From contig NZ_JAVIZM010000001.1 of assembly GCF_031453555.1 (NCBI RefSeq), positions 812,001-876,000 on the forward strand: a DNA stretch of 64,000 bases, given 5' to 3'. The notes beneath the pieces were generated by a model, which did not search any database, had not been told where the DNA came from, and saw only the letters and a list, made by a program, of their open reading frames with translations. A program made the translations under genes and the position numbers. Positions within the stretch are counted from its first letter, which is position 1; every line of letters begins with the position of its first letter. This stretch comes from Bacillus sp. SLBN-46 (lineage in GTDB: Bacteria > Bacillota > Bacilli > Bacillales > Cytobacillaceae). This document shows positions 40,968-49,357 of this stretch, one piece after another.

Positions 40968-42359
40968 ATGAAAAGGTTAGTAGTACGTTTGGTTGTTTAT
41001 GTATTGAGCTTTGTTGTGTTTGTGGGCGGAATCGGGGTGTATGGCTTTAATCGGCATCAGAAAGATTTTTACTTAAACGTCCGCCATGAACCGGTTCCTT
41101 CGCTACAAGGAGTGAAAGTCCCTCAGTATGACCCCTATAAACCTACTGTGGCAGTTGTGATGGCGGATTCATCCATACCAACTGAAGATTTCGATTTTCT
41201 CATTCCATACACACTGTTTTCTATGACGGATGCCTATAATGTATATGCTGTTGCACCGGACAAAAAGGTGAAGTCCTTATCAGGCGGACTCGATGTAATA
41301 CCACATTATTCATATAAAGAACTGGATAACCTATTAAATAAAAGTCCAGATATCATTGTTGTCCCTTATATGCCCGGAGTAGATAAACAAAAATATCAAC
41401 CAACTCGCGAATGGATTCAACAACATTCTAGCAGTAAAACCACCACTTTTTTCAGCATTTGTGGTGGGTCACAGAATCTTGCAGATGCAGGTTTATTAAA
41501 TGGGAAATCAGCCACCTCACACTGGCAATTCCTCCCCATATTAATGAAGCAATATCCTGATACTCATTGGAAAGAGGATTTGAGGTATGTTCAAGAGGGT
41601 AACACCTTAACCACTGCTGGTCAGAGTGCAGGTATCGATGGTGTGCTTCATCTGATAGCTCAACAGTTAGGAGAACCTATGGCAGCAAAAGTTTCGAAAG
41701 AAATCAATTACCCTTCTTACCACTTCGTTCAAAATCCAGAGGTGGACCACCCTTTTTACGTGGATACAAAATTTGTAACATATTGGTTAAATCTTGGATT
41801 CCATTGGAATAAGAAACAAATGGGGGTACTTCTGTATAAAGATATGGATGAAATAGCTTTATCTTCTATATTTGATTCTTACGGAGACACTGGAACGACA
41901 CAAGTATTGACCGTTTCTAGTTCAGATGCACCAATTACTACGAAACACCATCTTAATATACTGGCTAGGCATCAAATATCTAATGAGCCAAAATTAGATA
42001 AAATGATTATACCAGGTGGCGACGCGAAATCACTAGCGGCAGCAGATGTAAGACTTTGGAGTGAAAAGGGTAATGCAAAGGCGACCCTCTTTATTCATAG
42101 TGATTCACCATACAGATATGTATTTGAAGCGCCATTGGAAGACTTAGCTAAACAAGAAGACCTTTTAACTGCCAAGCATGCGGTGAAACGATTTGAATAT
42201 CGTGCGAATGGTATCCATCTTGAGGGCAATCTATTTCCTCTTGAGACTTACGTCAATATACTTCTAACCGGTTTACTAGCTTTATTTGTAGCTTTCTGTT
42301 TTGACAGACGATTCATTATGAAGAAAACACTTTTCAAATCCTATAAACAAGTCAGTTAA
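40968..42359 (+). CDS. Membrane-anchored DJ-1/PfpI-like (class I amidotransferase-like) protein
   Basis: 463 residues. One membrane segment near each end (residues about 7-27 and 425-445), so the body lies outside the membrane or in the cytosol with both ends anchored. It has two PfpI-type parts: TVAVVMADSSIPTEDFDFLI ... FFSICGGSQNLADAGLLNGKSATSHW, with the Cys at the nucleophile elbow, and a second alpha/beta part with MIIPGGDAKSLAAADV. The first resembles AraC-type GATase1 domains. Substrate unknown. AGGAGGAG precedes the ATG. A terminator follows. Confidence 0.75.
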   Translation: MKRLVVRLVVYVLSFVVFVGGIGVYGFNRHQKDFYLNVRHEPVPSLQGVKVPQYDPYKPTVAVVMADSSIPTEDFDFLIPYTLFSMTDAYNVYAVAPDKKVKSLSGGLDVIPHYSYKELDNLLNKSPDIIVVPYMPGVDKQKYQPTREWIQQHSSSKTTTFFSICGGSQNLADAGLLNGKSATSHWQFLPILMKQYPDTHWKEDLRYVQEGNTLTTAGQSAGIDGVLHLIAQQLGEPMAAKVSKEINYPSYHFVQNPEVDHPFYVDTKFVTYWLNLGFHWNKKQMGVLLYKDMDEIALSSIFDSYGDTGTTQVLTVSSSDAPITTKHHLNILARHQISNEPKLDKMIIPGGDAKSLAAADVRLWSEKGNAKATLFIHSDSPYRYVFEAPLEDLAKQEDLLTAKHAVKRFEYRANGIHLEGNLFPLETYVNILLTGLLALFVAFCFDRRFIMKKTLFKSYKQVS

Positions 42360-42364
42360 TCATT

Positions 42365-42388
42365 ACCGCCTTAGGGCGGTTTTTTCTT
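42365..42388 (+). terminator. Terminator after the PfpI-like gene
   Basis: ACCGCC / GGGCGG stem and six T's. Confidence 0.8.
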
Positions 42389-42391
42389 ACC

Positions 42392-42446
42392 AGTGGGGAC
42401 GGTTCTTGTGGCATTGGTTAAAGCCAGGAGAACCGTCCCTGTGGTT
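42392..42446. repeat. Family B hairpin
   Basis: GGGGACGGTTCTTGTGGC ... GCCAGGAGAACCGTCCC, only 55 bases long in all: the most compact copy, close to 11115-11170. Confidence 0.8.
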
Positions 42447-42454
42447 GTCAGAAA

Positions 42455-43051
42455 TCATTTTATACTACTGGATATAAACATTGAGGCATCTTGATTCATA
42501 AAAATACGATTACCATGATAGAATGTCTTCATTTCAATTGATTTAAATCCAACTTCAGATAATCCTTTTTTCAGTTCTTCATGAGAAAAACCGTTATGAA
42601 CTTTCGGATGATTGATTTTATCGTTTTTGTCAAAATCAATAATAATTAGCTTGCCACCATCATTTAAAATGTTGAACAATTCTTGTAAAATTTTTTTAGT
42701 ATCCGGGATATGAAGAAGGACTAGTGACATTAAAACGATGTCTGCCTTAAGTTCAGGAGTTTCTTGGGTAAAATCTGAATAAAGCACGTTTGAGTTGGTA
42801 ATTTCTTTATGAGTAATTTTAGCTTTTGCAACCTCCAACATTTGTTCTGATGAATCAATCAACAAAATAGAATCTACTAGATCTGATAATTCCAAACTAA
42901 TGAGACCAGTACCGCTCCCATAGTCAATTAAAGATTTTGATTTACTATTTCGTAATTCAGGTCTTACTTCCTTAACAATCACTTTAGCTAATTCCATTCT
43001 TTCTTCTGTATCATATCTTTTTGCCATCTGTTCAAAAACGTTATTTTCCAT
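42455..43051 (-). CDS. SAM-dependent class I methyltransferase
   Basis: 198 residues from ATG 43051 (GGGGAGTG upstream). Motif I LIDYGSGTGLISLEL, motif II acidic ILLIDSSEQML, then ADIVLMSLVLLHIPD and GGKLIIIDFDKN. Small-molecule type, like UbiE/YcgJ relatives. Substrate cannot be told. The gene is alone and faces the lipoprotein gene in the same direction. Confidence 0.85.
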   Translation of the reverse strand: MENNVFEQMAKRYDTEERMELAKVIVKEVRPELRNSKSKSLIDYGSGTGLISLELSDLVDSILLIDSSEQMLEVAKAKITHKEITNSNVLYSDFTQETPELKADIVLMSLVLLHIPDTKKILQELFNILNDGGKLIIIDFDKNDKINHPKVHNGFSHEELKKGLSEVGFKSIEMKTFYHGNRIFMNQDASMFISSSIK

Positions 43052-43166
43052 ATTCACTCCCCAATTTATTAAAAATTATAGCTACATTGTCGTCATTATA
43101 GCAAAAATCAAAACCTTGAGGGGCGAATCTCTCCTTAATAAAAGATCTCCAATTGGGGTCTAATCA

Positions 43167-43601
43167 CTATTTTAGTTCAGATAATTTTTCGTTCGTGAGT
43201 ATTTCGAATAGTTCTGCTGACTTATTTTTATCCAATTGAACATATTTACTTTGAGCGTCTATTATCAGTTCAACTTTATCATTATTTGGACTTATCCAAA
43301 GTTCGTATAACACCGCTTTTGCTTCTATTTCTGGATTCTTAAATTGAAATACAAATCTGTAATCAGGAGGGCGTACCATAGATACTTTTGCATTTTTCCA
43401 ATCAATATCTTTTAATATATCCTTCACCTTTTGAACTTGGTCATTATTAGTAATTTCTTTGAAGTCTTCATATTTATTTTCATCACCAACACGCTTTTTA
43501 ACTACTATATATTGCTCTTCATCTTTTATTATGTTTGAACAACCTGCTGTAAAAATTGAAATGATTCCTATTAAAACAATCAAGTATTTAAAATTTTTCA
43601 T
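43167..43601 (-). CDS. Small lipoprotein, unknown
   Basis: 144 residues. Signal with lipobox FTAGC (Cys at about 21), so the mature protein is lipid-anchored outside. The body is charged and likely alpha-beta (KVKDILKDIDWKNAKVSMVR ... YELWISPNNDKVELII). AAGGGGCGTG precedes the ATG. No family named. Confidence 0.7.
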   Translation of the reverse strand: MKNFKYLIVLIGIISIFTAGCSNIIKDEEQYIVVKKRVGDENKYEDFKEITNNDQVQKVKDILKDIDWKNAKVSMVRPPDYRFVFQFKNPEIEAKAVLYELWISPNNDKVELIIDAQSKYVQLDKNKSAELFEILTNEKLSELK

Positions 43602-43704
43602 GATTAACACGCCCCTTTATTAATAAGACGAATTTAATTTGGAAAAGTCTCAAAGTCCATGGGGACGGTTCTTGTGGTTCTGATTGGTGATAATGGAATA
43701 ATTC

Positions 43705-44042
43705 TCGACAATCTTTTTATTATTTTCAATGCAAGAAACTATAAGTAGCAAGTATTCATCCTTCTTTTAGCCAAACGTTTGATTGATATCAGATTAGGGG
43801 GAAGAAAAGGGAAAGACGGCGATTTGAGAGAAATAACTATATTATTGCTGAATAGGAATGAAACTCGCGGAAAGATGGCCGACAATCTTTTTATGCCTTT
43901 TGTGAAGAAATTATCTTTACAATTGAATTTATGCTCGTGTTAACCAAACGAATAATTAGTATAGCCTATAGGGAAAACAGTCAAAATGTGGTGAAAAGAC
44001 GGTTCATGAGGTGGAACAAAACCATGAGAACCGTCCATGTGA
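43705..44042. repeat. Family C composite repeat (copy 8) ending in a B hairpin
   Basis: Very close to copy 7: AGCCAAACGTTTGATTGATAT, then GGCCGACAATCTTTTTATG, AACCAAACGAATAATTAGTAT, and AAGACGGTTCATGAGG ... CATGAGAACCGTCCA. A B half-copy precedes it at 43655-43675. Confidence 0.75.
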
Positions 44043-44080
44043 TTGAGCTAAATTTGGGGACGGGTACCGCTTGGTTACGA

Positions 44081-44236
44081 TTATTTTTTATCCCAAACCA
44101 CTAAAATAAATGTGGCAATGGGACCTAATAGTAAGGATAATAAGAACCAATTTAATCCACTTCTGTTCTTGCCTTGAGCTAACCCCGCATTTATTAAAGC
44201 TAAGGTCCCCCAGCTGACATAATACTGATCATTCAT
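44081..44236 (-). CDS. 51-residue membrane protein
   Basis: Missed by longer-ORF filters. ATG at 44236 sits nine bases after GGAGGTAGG. The product (MNDQYYVSWGTLALINAGLA, then a basic GKNRSG turn, NWFLLSLLLGPIATFILVVWDKK) has one or two membrane segments with GPIAT, common in small PLDc_N-like Bacillus proteins. A very short coding frame (44245-44307) lies directly in front. Confidence 0.65.
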   Translation of the reverse strand: MNDQYYVSWGTLALINAGLAQGKNRSGLNWFLLSLLLGPIATFILVVWDKK

Positions 44237-44244
44237 ATGTAAAC

Positions 44245-44307
44245 CTACCTCCTATCAACTTCTGTTTTCCCACTTAATACTTCATCGCAACTAAAATCCT
44301 GAGCCAT
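44245..44307 (-). CDS. Possible 20-residue leader ORF
   Basis: GGAGGGC precedes ATG 44307; the frame ends in AGGAGGTAG, that is, its last codons are the ribosome site of the next gene. That layout is typical of translational coupling. The product, MAQDFSCDEVLSGKTEVDRR, has no recognisable feature. Confidence 0.4.
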   Translation of the reverse strand: MAQDFSCDEVLSGKTEVDRR

Positions 44308-44447
44308 AATGCCCTCCTACATGATTCCTTTGATTAACTGTTCCTATTATTATTCTATTCCTGAATTCTATAAACCTGCTTAGTAAGTCATAGTAAACCT
44401 TTAGAGACGGAGTAGTTGGGTATTTTCCTCGTAGAAGTAGCCAGGTC

Positions 44448-44790
44448 TCGACAATTTTTTTGTTGTTTTTTTAGCAAGAAACCAATGATAGCGGGGATTT
44501 TAACTACTACTAACCAAACGTTTGATTACTATCGAAATTGGGTGAAGAAAAGGGAAAGAAGTCGATTTTTTAGAAAGTAATACTATTTTGTTGAATAGGA
44601 AGAAAAATGGCCGGCAAATTTTTTATCCCATTTGTGATGGAAAGAGCCATAAATATGGGTTTATGCTCGTTTTAACTAAACGTTTAATTTAATATAGCCT
44701 ATATGGAAAATGAAAAAGAAATGACGAAAGATAGTGTGGAATAGACGGGTGCTGGCCTTGTTTAAGATCAAACAACCGTCCCTTTCGTTC
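44448..44790. repeat. Family C composite repeat (copy 9) ending in a B-like hairpin
   Basis: AACCAAACGTTTGATTACTAT, AACTAAACGTTTAATTTAATATAGCC, and a diverged end GACGGGTGCTGGCC ... CAACCGTCCC. Confidence 0.65.
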
Positions 44791-44799
44791 ACCTTTCAC

Positions 44800-44828
44800 T
44801 ATACATTTTAGAAAATATTGGATATAAT
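44800..44828 (+). promoter_or_regulatory. Probable sigma-A promoter
   Basis: TATACA at 44800 and TATAAT at 44823, 17 bases apart, upstream of the hydrolase-sigma pair. Confidence 0.5.
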
Positions 44829-44832
44829 TATT

Positions 44833-44862
44833 TTAAATAAACTATACAGTCGGTTTATTTTA
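44833..44862. promoter_or_regulatory. Palindromic operator-like site
   Basis: AAATAAAC (44835-44842) and GTTTATTT (44853-44860) flank TATACAGTCG, just downstream of the -10. The size and ACAGTCGGTTTA-like centre resemble TetR-family operators. No TetR gene is in view. Confidence 0.5.
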
Positions 44863-44882
44863 AAAGAAGGGTGGGGATTTGT

Positions 44883-45710
44883 ATGGGAGAAGAGAGGGAT
44901 ATCACGCTTAGAAATGAAAAGATATACGCCAATGTAATGGGAAAAGGGGAACCCTTGATTTTTTTACATGGTGGACCAGGTGGCGAACATCGCTTTTTTT
45001 TACCTCATTTACAGGATTTATCCCAATACTATACACTGATTTTTTATGATCAAAGAGGATGCGGGCAATCAGAAAAAGCTATAAATGACGAGTATACGAT
45101 GGATGGAGAGGTTGAAACGTTAGAGGCCCTTCGTCAATTTTTCAAAATAGATAAACTTAACCTGGTTGGTGAATCTTGGGGGTCCATGTTAGCCCTTTTA
45201 TATGCTGCCAAATACCCTAATCATGTGAACAAACTGTTTATGACGGCAGCGGTTGGTGCGACAAAGGATGGATATTTTCGTTTTGAAAAAGAACTGCTGA
45301 ATCGATTAACAAAGGATGAAAGGATAAGGCTAGAGGAGTTATCACCTAAAGTGGACCGGGGAGAGGTGGACGTGGCTGAGATTTTTAAAATAATCGATCC
45401 GTATTATGTGTACTCGCCGGAAAGCCTAACGAAAAAAACGAAAACCCAATCAAATGCCAGGGTAAATGAATGGATAGGAAAAGACATTGCGGATAACTAT
45501 GATGTGTCAAAGGATGCCAACAAGCTTAGTAACATCCCAATTATGGTTGCACAAGGTGACCATGACATCATTACTCCAGAGATCCTAGAACAAGTCTTGG
45601 TGAGCTATATTCCTCATATTGAAGTAAGGGAAATAAAGGATTGCGGGCATTGGTCAGTGGTTGAACAACCGGAGCAGCTTCAGGCGATGATCAAGGACTT
45701 TTTTCAATAG
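44883..45710 (+). CDS. Alpha/beta hydrolase (proline iminopeptidase-like)
   Basis: 275 residues from ATG 44883 after GAAGGGTGGGG. Oxyanion motif HGGPGG, DQRGCGQSE, nucleophile elbow GESWGS, acid in VAQGDHD and the final His in DCGHWSV: the full triad and the HGGPG signature of prolyl iminopeptidases (S33). The next gene begins right at its stop, so the ECF sigma factor is likely in the same transcript under the palindromic site upstream. Confidence 0.9.
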   Translation: MGEERDITLRNEKIYANVMGKGEPLIFLHGGPGGEHRFFLPHLQDLSQYYTLIFYDQRGCGQSEKAINDEYTMDGEVETLEALRQFFKIDKLNLVGESWGSMLALLYAAKYPNHVNKLFMTAAVGATKDGYFRFEKELLNRLTKDERIRLEELSPKVDRGEVDVAEIFKIIDPYYVYSPESLTKKTKTQSNARVNEWIGKDIADNYDVSKDANKLSNIPIMVAQGDHDIITPEILEQVLVSYIPHIEVREIKDCGHWSVVEQPEQLQAMIKDFFQ

Positions 45711-45728
45711 GTGAAGGAGGACATCGAA

Positions 45729-46226
45729 ATGGAGTTGCAAGAGTCTGTTTTGGAGGAACTATTTCATCAGTATAGCCCTATAATTTACCGCTATATTTTA
45801 TTTGTGACGAAATGTAGAGAGGAAGCGGAGGACTTAACACAAGAGGTGTTTATTAATGCTTACCGCGGCTTGCCCAATTATAGGGGAGAATCGTCTTATA
45901 AGACTTGGTTATATTCCATTGCTCGTAACGTGATTATTGATCATTTTCGAAAAAAAAGGAAAAGCAATTGTTTGATAGATTTACCATTACCTGACCAAAA
46001 TCATCTGGTTCCTGAAGAGGTGCTAGATCGTAAGGAAAAAGCACAAATTTTGCACAGAGCGATAATGGAGTTAAAATTCCCCTATCGAGAGATCGTTATC
46101 TTACGAAAAATTAAAGGATATTCTATCGTTGAGACTGCCAATATACTTGGATGTAATGAGGGCAAAGTCAAAGTCACTCTTCATCGCGCCTTACATAGAC
46201 TTAAGCATAAGTTGAAATCAGGATAG
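45729..46226 (+). CDS. ECF-family RNA polymerase sigma factor
   Basis: 165 residues from ATG 45729 (AAGGAGG eight bases before). Region 2: LFHQYSPIIYRYILFVT, EAEDLTQEVFINAYRGL, and KTWLYSIARNVIIDHFRKK. Region 4: LKFPYREIVILRKIKGYSIVETANILGCNEGKVKVTLHRALHRLK. No anti-sigma gene follows; the next element is an A palindrome and then an unrelated DNA-repair gene. Control must come from elsewhere, possibly from the co-transcribed hydrolase or the promoter operator. Confidence 0.92.
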   Translation: MELQESVLEELFHQYSPIIYRYILFVTKCREEAEDLTQEVFINAYRGLPNYRGESSYKTWLYSIARNVIIDHFRKKRKSNCLIDLPLPDQNHLVPEEVLDRKEKAQILHRAIMELKFPYREIVILRKIKGYSIVETANILGCNEGKVKVTLHRALHRLKHKLKSG

Positions 46227-46248
46227 GTGGAGTTTTGATGCCCTTTTT

Positions 46249-46296
46249 TGGGGACAGTCCCCCGGCGCTTTAGCGCAGCGGGGGACTGTCCCCTTT
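46249..46296. repeat. Family A palindrome (copy 3)
   Basis: Full copy with loop CGCTTTAGCGC and T runs at both sides (CCCTTTTTT on each strand), suited to terminate the sigma-factor operon. Confidence 0.85.
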
Positions 46297-46360
46297 TTTG
46301 CCACCATAACGTCGCTGTGGCACAATGAAGAGAGAGGATTATTAAGGAAGGAAGTGCAAA

Positions 46361-47071
46361 GTGATGGATTTCGATATGGTTATGCAGGAACTGGAAGCTC
46401 TCGGCAAGGAACGTAGTAAAAAGATGTACATAAGCAATGGGGCGCACGAGCCAGTTTTTGGCGTGGCTACAGGCGCAATGAAGCCGATGGCAAAGAAAAT
46501 CAAGAAAAATCAGCCGTTGGCCGAGCAGCTTTACGCCACCGGGAACTACGATGCTATGTATTTTGCCGGCATCATTGCGGACCCCAAGGCAATGACTGAG
46601 GCGGATTTCGATCGTTGGATTGATGCGGCGTATTTTTATATGCTTTCTGATTATGTGGTTGCCGTCACTTTAGCAGAAAGTGATTTGGCACAAGCTGTTG
46701 CCGATAAATGGATCGCAAGCGGGGAAGAACTTCGAATGTCGGCAGGCTGGAGCTGTTATTGCTGGCTTTTGGGTAATCGCAAGGACGCGGAGTTTAGTGC
46801 AAGCAAGCTTGCGAATATGCTTGATCAAGTGGAAAACACGATTCATGATTCGCCTGAGCGAACGAAATCCGCTATGAATAATTTTATCTACACCGTCGCG
46901 ATTTCCTATGTGCCACTCCATGAGAAGGCGGTTGAAACCGCAAAGGCAGTTGGCCTAGTCGAAATTAAGCGAGACAACAAAAAAAACAGTATTCTGAATG
47001 CTTCCGAAATTATCCAAAAGGGAATCGATCAAGGGAGACTTGGTTTTAAACGTAAATATGTAAGGTGTTAG
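46361..47071 (+). CDS. DNA alkylation repair protein (AlkD-like)
   Basis: 236 residues, all helical HEAT-like repeats. GVATGAMKPMAKKIKKNQPLAEQLYATGNYDAMYFAGIIADPK is the family core near the N-terminus; then SDYVVAVTLAESDLAQAVADKWI. AlkD relatives remove alkylated purines without base flipping. This belongs to a smaller sub-group with WSCYCWLLGNR, so activity is not assured. GTG 46361 and ATG 46364 are both possible starts, with AAGGAAGGAAG before them. GC content looks higher than around it. Confidence 0.8.
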   Translation: MMDFDMVMQELEALGKERSKKMYISNGAHEPVFGVATGAMKPMAKKIKKNQPLAEQLYATGNYDAMYFAGIIADPKAMTEADFDRWIDAAYFYMLSDYVVAVTLAESDLAQAVADKWIASGEELRMSAGWSCYCWLLGNRKDAEFSASKLANMLDQVENTIHDSPERTKSAMNNFIYTVAISYVPLHEKAVETAKAVGLVEIKRDNKKNSILNASEIIQKGIDQGRLGFKRKYVRC

Positions 47072-47089
47072 TAGAATAAGAAGAAGTTT

Positions 47090-47133
47090 GGGGACAGTCC
47101 CCCGACGCTTTAAAGCGCCGGGGGACTGTCCCC
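47090..47133. repeat. Family A palindrome (copy 4)
   Basis: Full copy between the convergent genes ending at 47071 and 47142; its loop GACGCTTTAAAGCGCC is itself palindromic. Confidence 0.85.
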
Positions 47134-47141
47134 AATTTTGT

Positions 47142-48209
47142 TTATAGTATAAAGAAGGTAATAACCGATAGAAAGATCGATGTGATCAGCATGGCGATTA
47201 GTGGTCTTAGGGCTTTTGTTCGGAGGTCACGAAGGCTGACGTTTAGACCCAGTCCTACCATGGCAGATGTGAGGATAAAGGTGGTTGCTGTTGAGATGCC
47301 GTCTAGAACGGCTGCCGGCACAGGGACCCACGTGCCTACAGCGTAACTCCCGAACAAGCTCATTAAGATGAACCCCACCAAAAACCAAGGAAAATCAACT
47401 TTTGTTTCTCCTGCTGCATCTGCACTTTTTCGTTTCATCCAATACATCAAAATAAAGCATAATGGTACTAGCAGTAGAACGCGTCCTAGTTTTGCTAAGA
47501 GTGCCATGGCCAACCCATCCGGACCCGCAGGCGCACCCGCTAAAGCTACATGGGCAATTTCATGAAGGCTGCTGCCGCTCCAGATTCCGTAATCAACTGC
47601 GGACAAGGGAAGAAGCGGACGGATAATCGTATAGATGATGGAAAAAATGGTTCCAACTAGAGCGATGATTCCGACCCCAATCGCCGTATCCTCTTCTTTT
47701 GCTTTGATGATGGGTGCTACCGCTGCAATGGCTGCTGCCCCACATACACCAGTTCCGACTCCCAAAAGTAGCGACAGGGATGAATCCGCTTTCAGTTTTT
47801 TACCTAGCCAAACTGTTGCGAGAATCGCAAAGACGATGACTCCAGCATCACGGACCACCAACCCCAAACCTTGGTTCAGAATCACATCGACATTTAATTT
47901 TAATCCATATAAGATAATCGCAAACCGTAAGAAGTATCTCGCTGAAAATTGAATTCCTGCTCTTATTTTTTCAGGATATCCAAAAAATTGTCGGTAAATG
48001 ATGGCCAGGATTATCGCACAGGCCATCGGTCCGACTCGGTTAAAGCCGGGTATGGCCGAAAGCGCAAATCCAGCAGCCGCAATGACAATGGTAAAAGCGA
48101 TTCCGCCTACCCACAAACCGGCTTTGGATTTTGGCTCCGGCTTTTTTTGCTGCTGTTGCTGGCCATCTATTTCGTGTGAAGATAAGGCTCTCGCTGATTG
48201 ACTACTCAT
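47142..48209 (-). CDS. YeiH/UPF0324-family membrane transporter (putative sulfate/sulfite exporter)
   Basis: 355 residues with about ten membrane segments after a polar, Gln/Lys-rich start (GQQQQQKKPEPKSK). Family stretches: FGYPEKIRAGIQFSARYFLR, LGVGTGVCGAAAIAAVAPII, and GSSLHEIAHVALAGAPAG. UPF0324 members are annotated as possible sulfate exporters. It is divergent from a LysR regulator of the CysL type. With the sulfite-producing SuyAB genes 3 kb away, export of sulfite or sulfate is a good guess but is inference. Confidence 0.82.
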   Translation of the reverse strand: MSSQSARALSSHEIDGQQQQQKKPEPKSKAGLWVGGIAFTIVIAAAGFALSAIPGFNRVGPMACAIILAIIYRQFFGYPEKIRAGIQFSARYFLRFAIILYGLKLNVDVILNQGLGLVVRDAGVIVFAILATVWLGKKLKADSSLSLLLGVGTGVCGAAAIAAVAPIIKAKEEDTAIGVGIIALVGTIFSIIYTIIRPLLPLSAVDYGIWSGSSLHEIAHVALAGAPAGPDGLAMALLAKLGRVLLLVPLCFILMYWMKRKSADAAGETKVDFPWFLVGFILMSLFGSYAVGTWVPVPAAVLDGISTATTFILTSAMVGLGLNVSLRDLRTKALRPLIAMLITSIFLSVITFFIL

Positions 48210-48326
48210 TCAATCACCCCACAACTTATTTTGTACTTTCATCCTACTCCCGTTTTGTGGATAAGGAAAATAATGATATATAATAGTTATCATAAGTAAA
48301 TTGATATACATGAAGTGGGGGTTACC

Positions 48327-49211
48327 ATGGATTATTATTTAGAGGTGTTTGTAAAGGTTGTGGAAAAGGGGAATTTTTCAAAGGCTGCAGAAGATCTTCA
48401 CATGACCCAGCCGGCAGTCAGCCAATACATCAAAGTCCTGGAGGAATCGGTTGGAGCCCGGCTCTTGGAACGGAATAATAAATTTGTCCGTCTGAATAAG
48501 GCTGGCGAAATTGTCTTTCATCATGCAAAAGAGATTCTTGCACTCTACTCCAATATGCAATATTTAATTGATGATCTCACCAACAAAGCAAGCGGCCCCA
48601 TCGCGATTGGTGCGAGCTACACCTTTGGCGAATACATTTTGCCGCACATTATCGCCAGGCTGCAGGCGAAGTACCCGCTTATTACACCGACGATTCAGAT
48701 TCACAATACAAAAGAAATTATCGATCTTGTTCAAACTCATCAATTAGATATCGGTATCGTAGAAGGGCATATTAACGAAAAAGTACCGAATGTAGAAATC
48801 GTTTCTGAAGATAAAATGGTCATTGTTGCTTCATCGCAGCATCCTTTGCTGAAAGAGGGTCGTGGGAGGAACATAGAGGAGTTGGGGGAGGAGACATGGA
48901 TTTTACGAGAAAAGGGCTCAGGAACAAGGGAAGCGGCCGAACACCTCTTTGATAGTTTGGATTTTACTCCTAAGAAAGTGATGGAGTTTGGAAGTACACA
49001 GGTCATCAAGGAATCGGTTGAGGCCGGTCTAGGGATCAGCTTACTTTCCCAATGGGCGATAAAAAAAGAACTGATGTATGGCTATTTGGATATTGTTGAC
49101 GTGGAAGGATTGCCGTTTAAACGGAATTTCTCCATCTTAACGCATTCGCCTTACCAAACGAAGGCATTACAACAATTTATTGAGACATTAAGGGAGTATT
49201 TGGGGGATTAA
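48327..49211 (+). CDS. LysR-family transcription regulator (CysL/YwfK-like)
   Basis: 294 residues from ATG 48327 (GTG 48315 has no good site). N-terminal winged helix: FSKAAEDLHMTQPAVSQYIKVLE. Effector domain from about 90: SGPIAIGASYTFGEYILPHI, LDIGIVEGHI, REKGSGTREAAEHLF. The last motif is seen in CysL-like regulators of sulfur genes and in CcpC-like ones. It is divergent from the YeiH-like exporter, the usual arrangement for LysR and its target. The effector could be sulfite or a related anion. Confidence 0.88.
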   Translation: MDYYLEVFVKVVEKGNFSKAAEDLHMTQPAVSQYIKVLEESVGARLLERNNKFVRLNKAGEIVFHHAKEILALYSNMQYLIDDLTNKASGPIAIGASYTFGEYILPHIIARLQAKYPLITPTIQIHNTKEIIDLVQTHQLDIGIVEGHINEKVPNVEIVSEDKMVIVASSQHPLLKEGRGRNIEELGEETWILREKGSGTREAAEHLFDSLDFTPKKVMEFGSTQVIKESVEAGLGISLLSQWAIKKELMYGYLDIVDVEGLPFKRNFSILTHSPYQTKALQQFIETLREYLGD

Positions 49212-49218
49212 AGGTCCT

Positions 49219-49252
49219 GGGGACAGTCCCCCGCTGCTTTACTGCGGTGAAG
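49219..49252. repeat. Family A left arm (partial)
   Basis: GGGGACAGTCCCCCGCTGC then TTACTGCGGTGAAGG; the second arm is missing, as at 21553 and 35206. Confidence 0.7.
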
Positions 49253-49357
49253 GTGGTTTGTATGTTCCACCACTAAAATGAAAGGTCTTTTCGTAAATTT
49301 TGTTGCTCTTTCTTACATAAAAGGCAAATTCGGACAGCTTGGATCATTACAAGGGTA

